DNA of 53,197 bases from Micromonospora sp. ATCC 39149 (GCF_000158815.1 NZ_GG657738.1:1216762-1269958), one strand, 5' to 3'; counted from the stretch's first letter, positions 9,107 to 18,275 are shown. A program made the numbers and translations. Notes: generated by a model from the letters alone, not told the origin.

Positions 9107-9640
9107 TCAGGACTGGGACGCCGCAGTGAGCTTCGCGATGTCGGGGGCGTAGACGGTCATCCAGTGCGGATGCAGCCGGTAGTAGACCACGTCGTTTTCC
9201 CAGTCGAAGAAGTCGTCGCCGCCGTAGAAGTCCTTGAAGTACGCGAGCAGGTCGGGCCAGTCCGCGGCCGGCTCGCCGTCCTGGGGGTTGAGGATCTCCA
9301 CCTTGCCGTGCGTGAACACGCCTAGGTCCTCACCGCGCATATGCGCGGCGCTGACGGCGGGCCGCGCCGCGAGATGGCGCGCCTTGGCGGCGTTGCGCGC
9401 CGTGCCAAAGTGCCACTTCCCGTGCAGGAAGTGCCCGTCCACACCGCTGATCCGTGGCTCGCCCTTCGCCGTCACGGTGGACAGGGCGAGGGTGCGCATG
9501 CCGGTGAGGACCTGGGTGAGCTGCTCCGCGGTCAGTGTGCTTTCAGCCTTGATGATCGAGCGGAGGTGCGAGGTGGAGCGGGAGAGGGAGGCGTCAAGGA
9601 GGGCCTGAAGCTCTTGGAGATCTTCTGAAGTTTCGCGCAT
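9107..9640 (-). CDS. Pyridoxamine 5'-phosphate oxidase-fold (flavin reductase-like) protein
   Basis: A 177-residue protein of the PNPOx-like split-barrel family. The fold is suggested by LALSTVTAKGEPRISGVDG, HGKWHFGTARNAAKARHLAARP and VFTHGKVEIL. Members bind FMN or F420 (or haem in some groups) and carry out redox reactions on small molecules; the exact substrate is unknown. The open frame reaches 9733, but the ATG at 9640 has an AAGGA box five bases upstream and matches where family homology starts. A Trp/Asp/Tyr-rich C-terminal part (DWENDVVYYRLHP) is typical of actinobacterial members. It stands alone, framed by an inverted repeat. Confidence 0.8.
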   Translation of the reverse strand: MRETSEDLQELQALLDASLSRSTSHLRSIIKAESTLTAEQLTQVLTGMRTLALSTVTAKGEPRISGVDGHFLHGKWHFGTARNAAKARHLAARPAVSAAHMRGEDLGVFTHGKVEILNPQDGEPAADWPDLLAYFKDFYGGDDFFDWENDVVYYRLHPHWMTVYAPDIAKLTAASQS

Positions 9641-9865
9641 GGAGGTCCTTATCTGTCCCATATGTATCCGTGGTGCCCAGTCCGCGCCGTCGACGCCGAC
9701 CGGTGAAGCCATACTCGACCCAAAGTCTGACACCTTGTGTCATATTTCTTCCTCTGTCTTGCGGACATCACCGCCCCGGTAATCATCGGCAGGATGCCCG
9801 GCCATGGATCCCCTAACGAGACGCCAGCACAGACGCCGATGGCCGAGCCCCCACACCACCTACCA

Positions 9866-9910
9866 AGATCCACTATTTGGCCCCTGGTGCCGCCGTTCTT
9901 ACCAACACCC
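9866..9910 (-). repeat. Right copy of imperfect 45-bp inverted repeat
   Basis: The inverted partner of 8829-8873. It lies immediately before the IS256-type transposase remnant, so it may belong to that element's end. The spacing between the copies is about 1.0 kb. Confidence 0.6.
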
Positions 9911-10137
9911 CGATGTGTTGCAGGCGATGATCAAGACGTTCGCGCAGGCGTTGATGTCCGCTGAAGCAGACGCGATCTGCGGCGCCGGGTATGGGCAGCG
10001 CAGTGACGAGCGGGTGAACTCCCGCAACGGCTACCGGCAGCGCAAGTGGGACACTCGGGCCGGGACGATCGACCTGGCGATCCCGAAGCTGCGGCAGGGC
10101 TCCTACTTTCCGGACTGGCTGCTGACGCACCGGCGGC
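9911..10137 (+). pseudogene. IS256/mutator-type transposase, N-terminal remnant
   Basis: About 75 codons match the front of IS256-family transposases: a helical lead-in (MIKTFAQALMSAEADAICGA), NSRNGYRQRKWDTRAGTIDLAIPKLR, and GSYFPDWLL. Full proteins are around 400 residues, with the DDE core later, so nothing catalytic remains. The frame runs without a stop into an unrelated RAMP sequence at about residue 110 of the open frame (position about 10138). Confidence 0.8.
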
Positions 10138-10724
10138 GGGCCGGCGTCGACCGGTTCCGGGCCGGCCACCCGGTGAAGGTGACGGATGCCCTGTTCGGTC
10201 TCACCCCGAGCAGCCGGGACGGGTCGCCGTCGTGGATCCGCGTGGACGACGCGCATCTGATCGGCGACGACGTCACGCCGGCAGTCCGCGACGGCGTCGG
10301 CATCGACCGGCGCTCGGCCAGCGCCGCCGCGAACTACCTCCACACCCGCCAGGTCCTGCCGGCCGGAACCAGGTTCGCACTGCGCCTGGTCGCCGACACC
10401 CCGACCGCCCTGCACGACGCCACGATCCGCGGCGCCGACCTGTCCGACCCCGCCGGCCTGGTCGCCTGGCTCACCGGGGCGGCCCCGGCCAGGCCACATC
10501 CACCTGCCAAGGACACCTCGCCGCAGGAAGTTCCGCATGACGGCCGGCTGCGGGTCGCCGTGGCCTGGCGGCCGATCGGGCCGCTGCTGGTCCGCGACTC
10601 GCTGCCCGGCACCGTGGTCGCCACGCTGCCGCTGACCGACACCACCGCCGACGGGACGGTGCGGCTGCTGCTGCCCGGCTCGTCGATCCGCGGTGCCGCC
10701 GCGCAGGCGCCGTGCCCGTCATGA
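10138..10724 (+). pseudogene. Multi-RAMP (Cas7-like, type III CRISPR) protein fragment
   Basis: The frame entered from the IS256 remnant encodes two partial RAMP modules. The first shows DALFGL, VRDGVGIDRRSASAAANYL and VLPAGTRFALRL, the core of Cas7-type subunits (Csm3/Cmr4-like). After a 50-residue linker a second module starts: VAWRPIGPLLVRDSL, a PLTD turn, then LLLPGSSIRGA, the glycine-rich LPGSSxRG motif usually found early in a RAMP domain. The sequence breaks straight after that motif. Two RAMP domains in one chain recall fused backbones of type III-D/III-E effectors. Both ends are missing, and no cas1, cas10 or CRISPR array is in the window, so this is a relic. Confidence 0.6.
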
Positions 10725-10891
10725 AGTGTTGTCGGGAACGAGACACCCGGCGGCGTTGCGACCGTGGTCGGTCACCTCGCAGGATCACACCCTCAACGCC
10801 ATGACGGACGCTGCTTCCCAGTACGTGGCGCTACGCCTGGGGAACCGGCGGAGGCACGGCGGTCGCCCACCTACTCGACGGGAGCCGAACC

Positions 10892-12223
10892 ATGAGCCGG
10901 CGGAAGTCCCAACCTGAGGAGAGCGACCCCTCAGTCGGGCGGCTGGTCCTGGTCGAGTACTACCTCACCGAGGACCGGGCGTTGATCTTCTTCATCACTG
11001 CGGAGTCCGCCGAGCCTGAGCTGGTGACCGTGCCGGTGGACGCCCGACAGCTCGACGAGCTGGTGGTGCCGATGGTGCACGCGCTGGACCGGGTGGCCGA
11101 GGATCCGGCCGCGCTGGAACAGGCCACCACCGTCCTCGGCGATCCGATACTGGTCGGTCTGGTCGCGCCGATCTTCGACCGGATACGGCCCGGCGACTGG
11201 ATCTACCTGGTGCCGCACGGGCCGCTGCACCGGGTGCCGCTGCACGCCGTGCCTTGTCAGGGTGTGCGGCTGGCCGACGCGCACCCGGTGGCCTACACGC
11301 CGAGCGCCTCGGTGCTGCGCTACTGCCAGGCCAACCGGCGTGGTGACCGGTCGACCGCACTGGTGGTCGCCGACCCGCCCGGCACCGAACCGCTGACCTT
11401 CGGGCAGGTGCACGCCACCGCGCTCAGCGGAAGGTTCGACTGCGACCGGATGCAGGGCGCCGACGCCAGCCGGGCCGAACTGCTGCGTCGGCTCGGCGGC
11501 CCGGCCCCGGACGCGGTGACCGCTGACGCCGGCCACCGGCCACCGCCGGGGATCCTGCACGTGGGTGCGCACGGCGTGTTCGACCCGGAGGAGCCAATGG
11601 GTTCCGGTGTCGAGTTGGCCGACGGTCGCCTCACCGCCACCGACATGTTCGGGATGCGACTGACCGGGACCCTGGTGGTGCTGGCCGCGTGTCGTACCGG
11701 TGTCTCCGACACTCGGCCCGGGGACGAACTGCTCGGCCTGATCCGGGCCCTGCTCTACGCCGGTGCACCGGCCGTGCTGGTGAGCCTCTGGAAGGTCGAC
11801 GAACTCTCCACCGCGATGCTGCTCGACGAGTTCTACCGGGGCCTCGGCGACGGGCTGCCAGCCGTAGTGGCGCTGCACCGGGCCCAATCGTGGTTGCGCC
11901 GCCGGACCATCGCAGACCTCCTCGCCTACGTCGAGCAGGCCCGGGACCGCGCCGGGCCTGACCACCCGGCGGCGTCGCGGCTTGCCCTCGCCGAGGCGCG
12001 GATCCGACTGGTGGCCCGGGACTTCGTCGGCGCGACCAACGCCGCGCAGGCGGCCCTGACGCTGGCCGGCACCGATCGGGACCGCCGGCGGGTGGAGAAC
12101 GTCCTGCATCGGGCCCGCTTCCTGGCCGGGGCGGGTGTCCGGGTTCCGGTCGACCTCGGTCGCCGGTTGTACGGCAGCTTTTTCTTCTGGGCGCCGTTCG
12201 TCCTTGTCGGAGACTGGGACTGA
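10892..12223 (+). CDS. Stand-alone CHAT-domain (caspase-like) protease
   Basis: A 443-residue CHAT protein. It opens with the strand pattern LVLVEYYLTEDRALIFFI, then YLVPHGPLHRVPLHAV. The catalytic His is in ILHVGAHGVFD and the Cys in VVLAACRTG, followed by GDELLGLIRALLYAGA, VLVSLWKVDE and a closing WAPFVLVGD. All landmarks of an active clan CD peptidase are present. About 90 helical residues, some TPR-like (LALAEARIRLVARDFVGAT), separate the core from the last strand. The start ATG has GGGAGC upstream. The N-terminus begins at the CHAT boundary, with none of the TPRs that usually precede it; a TPR protein encoded 2.2 kb downstream ends at the matching boundary. Its target protein is unknown. 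Confidence 0.88.
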   Translation: MSRRKSQPEESDPSVGRLVLVEYYLTEDRALIFFITAESAEPELVTVPVDARQLDELVVPMVHALDRVAEDPAALEQATTVLGDPILVGLVAPIFDRIRPGDWIYLVPHGPLHRVPLHAVPCQGVRLADAHPVAYTPSASVLRYCQANRRGDRSTALVVADPPGTEPLTFGQVHATALSGRFDCDRMQGADASRAELLRRLGGPAPDAVTADAGHRPPPGILHVGAHGVFDPEEPMGSGVELADGRLTATDMFGMRLTGTLVVLAACRTGVSDTRPGDELLGLIRALLYAGAPAVLVSLWKVDELSTAMLLDEFYRGLGDGLPAVVALHRAQSWLRRRTIADLLAYVEQARDRAGPDHPAASRLALAEARIRLVARDFVGATNAAQAALTLAGTDRDRRRVENVLHRARFLAGAGVRVPVDLGRRLYGSFFFWAPFVLVGDWD

Positions 12224-12316
12224 CCGGGTGGGACGCGACAACCGACCGGCGGGGCGAGACAGCCTTCGACCGGTGGACCATGGACCCGACCGGCAAACCA
12301 GGAAGGAACCGGGAGC

Positions 12317-12853
12317 GTGAGCCTGACCGCACGGGATCTGATGTGCACCGACCATTGTGTCGTCGAGACAGACTCCGCGCCGCCGGACCGGGCCGACGAG
12401 CTGACCCTGGGGGTCGATGAGCGGGGGACACCACGCTGGGTGGTCGGCCCGGGCGGTCGGGGTCCGGCACTGCTCGTCGCGGCGTCGACACCGGTGGACG
12501 AGCTGTTGACGTCGAATGCCCTTGTCCGGCTGCTGGACGAGCATCTCCCGGCGCTGGTGGTGGTCGACGACTCCGGGCGTCCGGTTGGTGTCGTTCCCGC
12601 CGAGGCGCTCGGGGAACAGCTGTTGCGGCAGTTGGACGGCGACAAGTGGGCGGCCTACGGCACCGACGTGCTGGCGCCCCCGGATCCGGGTGTCATGGGT
12701 GATCCGCTCCTGGCCGGGCGGCTGAGGCCCCCGACGGCCCCGATCCGGATCTTCTGCGCGTATTGCGGAGCACTCAACCACCTCGACGAGTTCCCGGAGC
12801 CGGACCGGGACTGCGCGGCCGGTGGGCACCGGCTGGAACCGGACTGGCGGTGA
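12317..12853 (+). CDS. CBS-like protein with C-terminal zinc-ribbon-like motif
   Basis: A 178-residue soluble protein. The middle (LVRLLDEHLPALVVVDDSGRP and VGVVPAEAL) looks like half of a CBS domain. The C-terminus has CAYC about 16 residues before DCAAGGH, a possible CxxC...C...H metal site. The start is GTG at 12317 after an AAGGAACCGGGAGC stretch. It follows the CHAT gene by 93 bases and overlaps the next gene by four bases (GTGA). It may be a nucleotide-sensing or adaptor subunit of the CHAT/TPR unit; that is inference from position. Confidence 0.6.
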   Translation: MSLTARDLMCTDHCVVETDSAPPDRADELTLGVDERGTPRWVVGPGGRGPALLVAASTPVDELLTSNALVRLLDEHLPALVVVDDSGRPVGVVPAEALGEQLLRQLDGDKWAAYGTDVLAPPDPGVMGDPLLAGRLRPPTAPIRIFCAYCGALNHLDEFPEPDRDCAAGGHRLEPDWR

Positions 12854-14415
12854 CGGTGGGCGCCCTCTTCGAGTCCGCGACCGCGCTGCTGGACCGTCGC
12901 CAGCTGACTGCGGTGTGGCTACCGCTGCTGGTGTTCGTCGGCACGCTGGGCACGGTGGCCGTGGCCGGGGTCGGGTGGGGGACGGCCCGCACCTGGTGGA
13001 GCGGGCTCGGCGCCGAGGGCAGCGCCGCCCTGGTCGTCGCGCTGGCCCTGCTGACCATCCTGCTCGGACAACTGCTGACCGCCTGGCGCACCGGTCTGAT
13101 CCGGCTGTTCAGCGGCTACTGGCCGGCGCTGCCCGGCCTGACCTGGCTCGGTCGGCAGCTGACCGCCCGCCACCAGCGGGTGCACGCCGGTCGGACGGCC
13201 GGGGACCCGACGCTCTTCCTCGGCTATCCGCGACGGGCGGACCGGGTGCTGCCCACCCGGCTCGGCAACGTGCTGCGCGCCGCCGAGGAGCACGCCGACC
13301 GGTACGGCCTGGACGGGGTGGCGGCCTGGCCGAGGCTCTACGTGGTGCTGCCCGAGCAGTTCGTCGCCGCCTTCTCCGGCGCTGCCACCAGTCTGGAGGC
13401 GGCGGTGACCATCAGTGTCCTGGGCGCCGTCTTCGCACTGCTCGGTGGCGGGCTCGCTGCGGCACTCCTGCCCTGGTACGGCGCCGTCGCCTGCGTGTGG
13501 GGCGGGATCGGCGTCGCGCTGCTGGGCTACCGGGCGGCGGCGCGGGCGGCGGTGCCGTACGCGCAGCTGGTCCGGACCGCGTTCGACGTGCACCGGTTCG
13601 CGTTGCTGGAGGCGATGCGGCTGGAGTTGCCACCGAGCTTCGGCGCGGAGCGGGAGCAGTGGCGCCAGCTCGGCAAGGTCTGGTATTCCGGTTGGCCGGA
13701 CAGTGACCGCGCTTCCGCCCTGCGGTATCCGCAGCCGGTCGAGCAGGCGGAGTCGGCGGAACTCACCGGGCCGAGTCGACCGGCGTCCACCGTGTCGTCG
13801 GAGGTGTCGCAGCAGCCGGAAACAGCCACCCCGTCGCCCGCGAGTGCTCCGTCGGCCGTCGCCGCGCCGGGCCCCGCAGGTCGGCGCTGGCTCCTTCCGG
13901 TTCGGGCGGTCGCGCTCGTGGTCGTCCTGCTGCTCGGGGGCGTGGCGGCCATCGTCGCCACGAGCCGTGCCGGTAGCACACCGGTGGCCGCCCGGGCGGT
14001 GCCGGCGTTCCACGTGCTGGCCGCCGCCGACGTGCGGGGACGGCCCGACAAGAAGGAACTCGACGAGCTCCTCGGCCGCTACACCGTTCGTGCCGTGGCA
14101 AAGGGCCGGCCGCTGCTTACCCGGGAACTGGGGCCAAAGCTGCCAGGTGGGGCGCTGGCCGGTCGCACCGTCGTGGCGGTGCCCGCCACCGGCCTGGCCG
14201 ATCGGATCGGGCGGGGCGAGCGGGTGACCCTGGTGGTGGTTCCGGCGGCACCGGAGACGGGGCCGCCGGCACCTCCGGAGCGCTTCGTCGACGTGCTGGT
14301 GCTCGACCGGCTCGACCGCGATCCGCGCCCCCTGGTGGTGGCCGTCCCCAGCACCCGGCTCGACCGACTGCTGGCCCTCACCGCCGGTGGCGCGGTGCAC
14401 GTCGTCGTCGATTGA
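12850..14415 (+). CDS. Multi-pass membrane protein with SAF-like C-terminal domain
   Basis: A 521-residue protein starting at GTG 12850, coupled by GTGA to the preceding gene. Four hydrophobic segments occupy the first 240 residues (for example LTAVWLPLLVFVGTLGTVAV and AALVVALALLTILLGQLL). A cytoplasmic-looking stretch and a Ser/Pro/Ala linker follow, then a fifth helix (AVALVVVLLLGGVAAIVA) and a C-terminal domain. That domain contains VPAFHVLAAADV, GRPLLTREL, GRTVVAVPATGLADRIGRGERVTLVVVP, the layout of SAF domains in CpaB/FlgA-type proteins. It probably anchors the CHAT/TPR components to the membrane or presents a ligand-binding domain outside. No enzyme motif is seen. Confidence 0.7.
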   Translation: MTVGALFESATALLDRRQLTAVWLPLLVFVGTLGTVAVAGVGWGTARTWWSGLGAEGSAALVVALALLTILLGQLLTAWRTGLIRLFSGYWPALPGLTWLGRQLTARHQRVHAGRTAGDPTLFLGYPRRADRVLPTRLGNVLRAAEEHADRYGLDGVAAWPRLYVVLPEQFVAAFSGAATSLEAAVTISVLGAVFALLGGGLAAALLPWYGAVACVWGGIGVALLGYRAAARAAVPYAQLVRTAFDVHRFALLEAMRLELPPSFGAEREQWRQLGKVWYSGWPDSDRASALRYPQPVEQAESAELTGPSRPASTVSSEVSQQPETATPSPASAPSAVAAPGPAGRRWLLPVRAVALVVVLLLGGVAAIVATSRAGSTPVAARAVPAFHVLAAADVRGRPDKKELDELLGRYTVRAVAKGRPLLTRELGPKLPGGALAGRTVVAVPATGLADRIGRGERVTLVVVPAAPETGPPAPPERFVDVLVLDRLDRDPRPLVVAVPSTRLDRLLALTAGGAVHVVVD

Positions 14416-14438
14416 CCGCCCGCCACGGAGGGAGCCAG

Positions 14439-17400
14439 ATGGCCAGCGACAGGAACGCCGGGCAAAGCGGGAACGACGAGCCCGGCCCGGAAGAGCTGCG
14501 GCGCCTGCTGAGCGAGCTGCCGCTGCCGGCGCTGGAGCAGATGCTGCGCGAGATGCTCGCCGACCGGCTGCGCGACTCGGACCTGCGCGGTGCCTTCGAG
14601 GCGAGCCTGAACCTGACCGAGGTGCTGATCCGACTAGGTCGGTTCCGGGCCGCGTTCGCCGTCAACGAGCAGACCCGTGACCTGGCCGGTAAGGCACCGG
14701 TCGGGCTGTGGAGCCGGCGCGCCGCCGAGGTGCAGCACCTGCGCCTGCTGCACGAGTTGGGCCGCGACGACGAGGCCCTGCCCCGGATCGCGGAGCTCCT
14801 GGGTGAACTACTCGATCCTGCCTCGGCTGCCGACGAGGTCGCTCACAGGGCTGGCGGCGGGGCCGACGAGGTTGTCGGCGGTGGCGAGGTGCGGGAGGTG
14901 TTGCTGGACGTCGGCCGCAGCGCCGCCGTCGCCTTGGGGCAGTGGCATGCCGCGCTCGGTTTCAGCCAACTGCATCTGACCCTCCTCGACGCCCGACAGG
15001 CGCCACCGGTCGAGATCGCCAGGGCACAGCTCAGCCGATCGATCGCGCTGCGGGCGGTCGGTGAACTCGATGCTGCCGACACCGTGCTGCTCTACTGCCA
15101 GGAGGTCTTCACCGACGCCGACGACGGGCCTAATCTGACCCGGGTGCTGGGCAGCCGGGGCAAGGTCGCCTGGGCGCGGGGAGACCGGGGAGCGGCCGTC
15201 GAGTTGCAACTGGCCACCCTCGGTCTGGCCTACCGGTATCCGGATCGGCACACGGTCGCCACCGCGCACCGGCACCTCGCCGATTACCTGCCCGAACCAG
15301 CGGCGGCACAGCGGCTGGCGCACGGACTCGCCGCCGCAGTGGTGCACCGCCTCACCGACGACGAGGCCGAACTCGAAGCGACGGTCAGTGAGATCGTCGC
15401 CCGCGCGCCCGGCGACGACCTGCTCGACGCGGTGTGCGTCGAGTGGCTGGTCACCGAGGTGGAGCGGGTGGACGGGGTTGGGTTCGTGGCGTTGACGTCG
15501 GAGTTCGGCCTTGACGCCGAAGCGGTCGACGCGATCCTCGCCGAACTGGTGCCGACGCTGCGCGGGCGGGCACCGGCCGGCAGCCGGCACACCAACAGGA
15601 TGCTGCGCCGCTGGGAGCCGGCGATCGCCACCCTGGTCGCCGCCGTCAGCGGCGACGTCCAGGCCCGCCGCGCCCTGGACGAATACCTGGACCTGCGGGA
15701 ACAGAGTCCGGAGTGGACGCGGCTGGTCGCCGCGCTACGGGCGATGGCCGACGGCGTCCGCGATCCGGACCGGTTCGTCGCCGGCCTGGACGACATCGAC
15801 GCCCGGATCGTCGGCCACGCGTCGGACGCCCTGGCCGGGCGGACCCGCCTGCTGGCGACGCCGGCGGACCTGCCGGCGGCGCTGTACGACGCCCGGCAAC
15901 GTCACCGCGAACTCGTCCGGACCGTCGCGGCAGCCGCGCACGGCCACCCTGTCGCGCTGGAGAAGCTTCGGACGTGGCTAGACGCCAGCGCCGGTCTCCC
16001 CGATACCGGCCCGCTGCTCGCGGCGGTGGGTGCCATCGTCGTCGACGGACTCGCCAACTCCACCGACAGTCTTGCCGGCCGCCGCACCGATCGTCGCGCT
16101 GCCGGTCGTGCCGCCCGTCGGATCAACGTCGGGGCCCTGACGGCGGACCTGACCGACCCGCAGGCAGCCCTGATCCGGGCCATCGTCGACGAGATCGAAC
16201 TCTCCCCACCGCCGCCACCCGATCCCGGCGAGGCGGCGGCGCTGCGGGTTAGGGCTGCGCTCGACCGGGAACCCGACCTCAGCCCGGAGGAGCTCCGAGG
16301 TGCCCTTGAGCATGGAGTGGCGGTGGACGACGTGCTGCGGCGCGTTGGCCAAGCCGTGGACCGCTGGGTCGGCAAGGGAGCCGTCGAGATCGCGGTGACG
16401 CTGCTCAACGTGGTGGTCTACCGGCTGCTGAGTCGGGGTGACGCGACCAGGGCACTGGCTCCGGCCGAGCGTCTGGTGGAACTCGCGGTCGCCGGGCTGC
16501 CCGATGGCGGCCGGCGCCATCCCCCGGAAACGGACGCGTCATCTGGGAGAGCGCAGGTGACCGTCGAACCGAGCGCGCGCAATCTGATCGACGCGACAGC
16601 CTTCGATGTGGCCCACCGGGCCTATGCCGGCACGTCCGCGAGGGTCGGCCCGGCCATCCCGCAGCGCGCTCCGGCCCCGCTCGGCATCAACGTTCCAGCC
16701 GAGGAGATCGACCGGGCCCGCCGCTGGGTGGTGCTGGCCCGCCGGCTGCCGACGGAGGACGAGTACACCCGGGCCCGGCTGACGCTGGCCGATGCGCTGG
16801 TCAGCTCCGCCGGTGGGGACCTCGACCGGGCGCTCGACCAGGCTCGGACCGCCCAAGGGATCTTCGCGGCCCGGTCCGACGCGGAGGTCGAAACCCTGGC
16901 GACGTCGATCCTCGCCGGAATCCACCGGCAGCGGGGTGAACTTCGGGCGGCGCTGACTGGCTACGACCGGCTGATCGAAGCATGGGGCACCGCACCGGAC
17001 GGCAGGGAACTCGCCCTGGCCGAGACGTACACCACACGAGCTCAGGTGCGGGCCACGCTCGGCCACCACCACCGCGCCCTCGCCGACCTTCAGCAGGCGC
17101 TGGCCCTGGTCCGCCGGACACCTGGTCCGCACGGCACCCTCGCGGAGGGGCCGATCCAGGCTGGTCTCGGAAACCTGTACGAGGAACTGGGCGACCTGCC
17201 GGCGGCGGCGACCGCCTACGAATGCGCCTGGTCGATCGCGGTACACACCGGGCACCGGACCGCCCAGGCGGCCGCACTGCACACCCTCGGTGGCTTCTTC
17301 GGTCGGCTCGCCACTGGAGAACTCGGGCCGGTCAGCGGAGGTGAACTGCTCCGGCTGATCGGGCTGCTACCCCGCCTCGGTCTGCCGCTCGACCAGATCC

Positions 17401-18227
17401 CGGTGGAGGACGGGGCCCGTTCGGTGGCGATGCTGCTGATGCGTCGGGCCGCCGCGCTCTACCGCGAGAACAACAACGAGCAGGGCTGGGCCCGGGCCAC
17501 CAACGACCTGACCAACCTGATGCCGCCGGAGCGGGACGCGGAGGCGCTCGACCTGCTAACCGAGGTGTTTCGGGTCAAGGAGTTGATTGGTGGCCGCCTG
17601 GATCAGGCGACCACCCTGGCCAACCTGGCCAGCCGGCTGCGGTCGCTGGGCCGGGTCGCCGAGGCGGTGGCGGCATACCGGGACAGCCTGGCGATCTCCC
17701 GCCCGGCCGGGTACTTCGAGTCCGCCGCCGCCTCCGCGCGCAGCCTGGCCGACCTGTACGCCGCGCATGGCGAGCTGGCCTCGGCCGAGCCGTTCTACGC
17801 CGAGGCAATGGACCTGATTGAGGCCAGCCGCCGGGAACGGCCGCACGACGACCGCTCCCGGATCAGCTATGTGCGCGGCAGACAGGGCGTCTACCAGGGA
17901 CTGGTGCGCTGCCTGCTGGCCCGGGACGGGGTCGGTGAGGCGTACGCGGTGGTGCAGCGGGCCAAGTCCCGGGCGCTGGTGGAACTGGTCGCCGTCGCGG
18001 AGATCCGACCCACCGCCCCGGCCGACGACCGCTTCGCCGCCCTGCTGGAGGCCGAACATCGACACCTGACCACCCTCCGCAGTGGCACGCCCGGCGGTGC
18101 CGCCGTCGAGGCACTGGACCAGCTCCAGGCCGTCTACGACGAGATGGCCCGGCACGACCCCGGGTACGTGGCGCTACGGCGCGGATCCGTCGCCACCATC
18201 GAGGAGATCCGACACCTCCTCGGGTGA
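14439..18227 (+). CDS. Large tetratricopeptide-repeat protein, TPR half of a split TPR-CHAT
   Basis: A 1262-residue all-helical protein. The open frame reaches back to a TTG at 14412, but ATG 14439 has a GGAGGGA ribosome site seven bases upstream. TPR-like helix pairs recur throughout, clearest between residues 760 and 1130 (LALAETYTTRAQVRATLGHH, LGNLYEELGDLPAAATAYE, LANLASRLRSLGRVAEAVAAY). The end reads EAYAVVQRAKSRALVELVAV, then a spacer, then DPGYVALRRGSVATIEEIRHLLG and stop. In one-chain TPR-CHAT proteins that same stretch runs straight into the CHAT N-terminus (VLVEYY...), which here starts the separate gene at 10892. The protein probably senses or holds a trigger and docks the CHAT protease. 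A strong hairpin follows the stop. Confidence 0.85.
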   Translation: MASDRNAGQSGNDEPGPEELRRLLSELPLPALEQMLREMLADRLRDSDLRGAFEASLNLTEVLIRLGRFRAAFAVNEQTRDLAGKAPVGLWSRRAAEVQHLRLLHELGRDDEALPRIAELLGELLDPASAADEVAHRAGGGADEVVGGGEVREVLLDVGRSAAVALGQWHAALGFSQLHLTLLDARQAPPVEIARAQLSRSIALRAVGELDAADTVLLYCQEVFTDADDGPNLTRVLGSRGKVAWARGDRGAAVELQLATLGLAYRYPDRHTVATAHRHLADYLPEPAAAQRLAHGLAAAVVHRLTDDEAELEATVSEIVARAPGDDLLDAVCVEWLVTEVERVDGVGFVALTSEFGLDAEAVDAILAELVPTLRGRAPAGSRHTNRMLRRWEPAIATLVAAVSGDVQARRALDEYLDLREQSPEWTRLVAALRAMADGVRDPDRFVAGLDDIDARIVGHASDALAGRTRLLATPADLPAALYDARQRHRELVRTVAAAAHGHPVALEKLRTWLDASAGLPDTGPLLAAVGAIVVDGLANSTDSLAGRRTDRRAAGRAARRINVGALTADLTDPQAALIRAIVDEIELSPPPPPDPGEAAALRVRAALDREPDLSPEELRGALEHGVAVDDVLRRVGQAVDRWVGKGAVEIAVTLLNVVVYRLLSRGDATRALAPAERLVELAVAGLPDGGRRHPPETDASSGRAQVTVEPSARNLIDATAFDVAHRAYAGTSARVGPAIPQRAPAPLGINVPAEEIDRARRWVVLARRLPTEDEYTRARLTLADALVSSAGGDLDRALDQARTAQGIFAARSDAEVETLATSILAGIHRQRGELRAALTGYDRLIEAWGTAPDGRELALAETYTTRAQVRATLGHHHRALADLQQALALVRRTPGPHGTLAEGPIQAGLGNLYEELGDLPAAATAYECAWSIAVHTGHRTAQAAALHTLGGFFGRLATGELGPVSGGELLRLIGLLPRLGLPLDQIPVEDGARSVAMLLMRRAAALYRENNNEQGWARATNDLTNLMPPERDAEALDLLTEVFRVKELIGGRLDQATTLANLASRLRSLGRVAEAVAAYRDSLAISRPAGYFESAAASARSLADLYAAHGELASAEPFYAEAMDLIEASRRERPHDDRSRISYVRGRQGVYQGLVRCLLARDGVGEAYAVVQRAKSRALVELVAVAEIRPTAPADDRFAALLEAEHRHLTTLRSGTPGGAAVEALDQLQAVYDEMARHDPGYVALRRGSVATIEEIRHLLG

Positions 18228-18275
18228 TGGCGGCATGAGAGCTACCAATGCAGGTGGAACTTGACCAATAGCCAC

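Noticed and set aside
12919..14400. Long minus-strand frame opposite the SAF membrane gene
   Set aside because: The plus strand has helices, a SAF domain and GTGA coupling; the minus frame is His/Arg/Gly-rich shadow.
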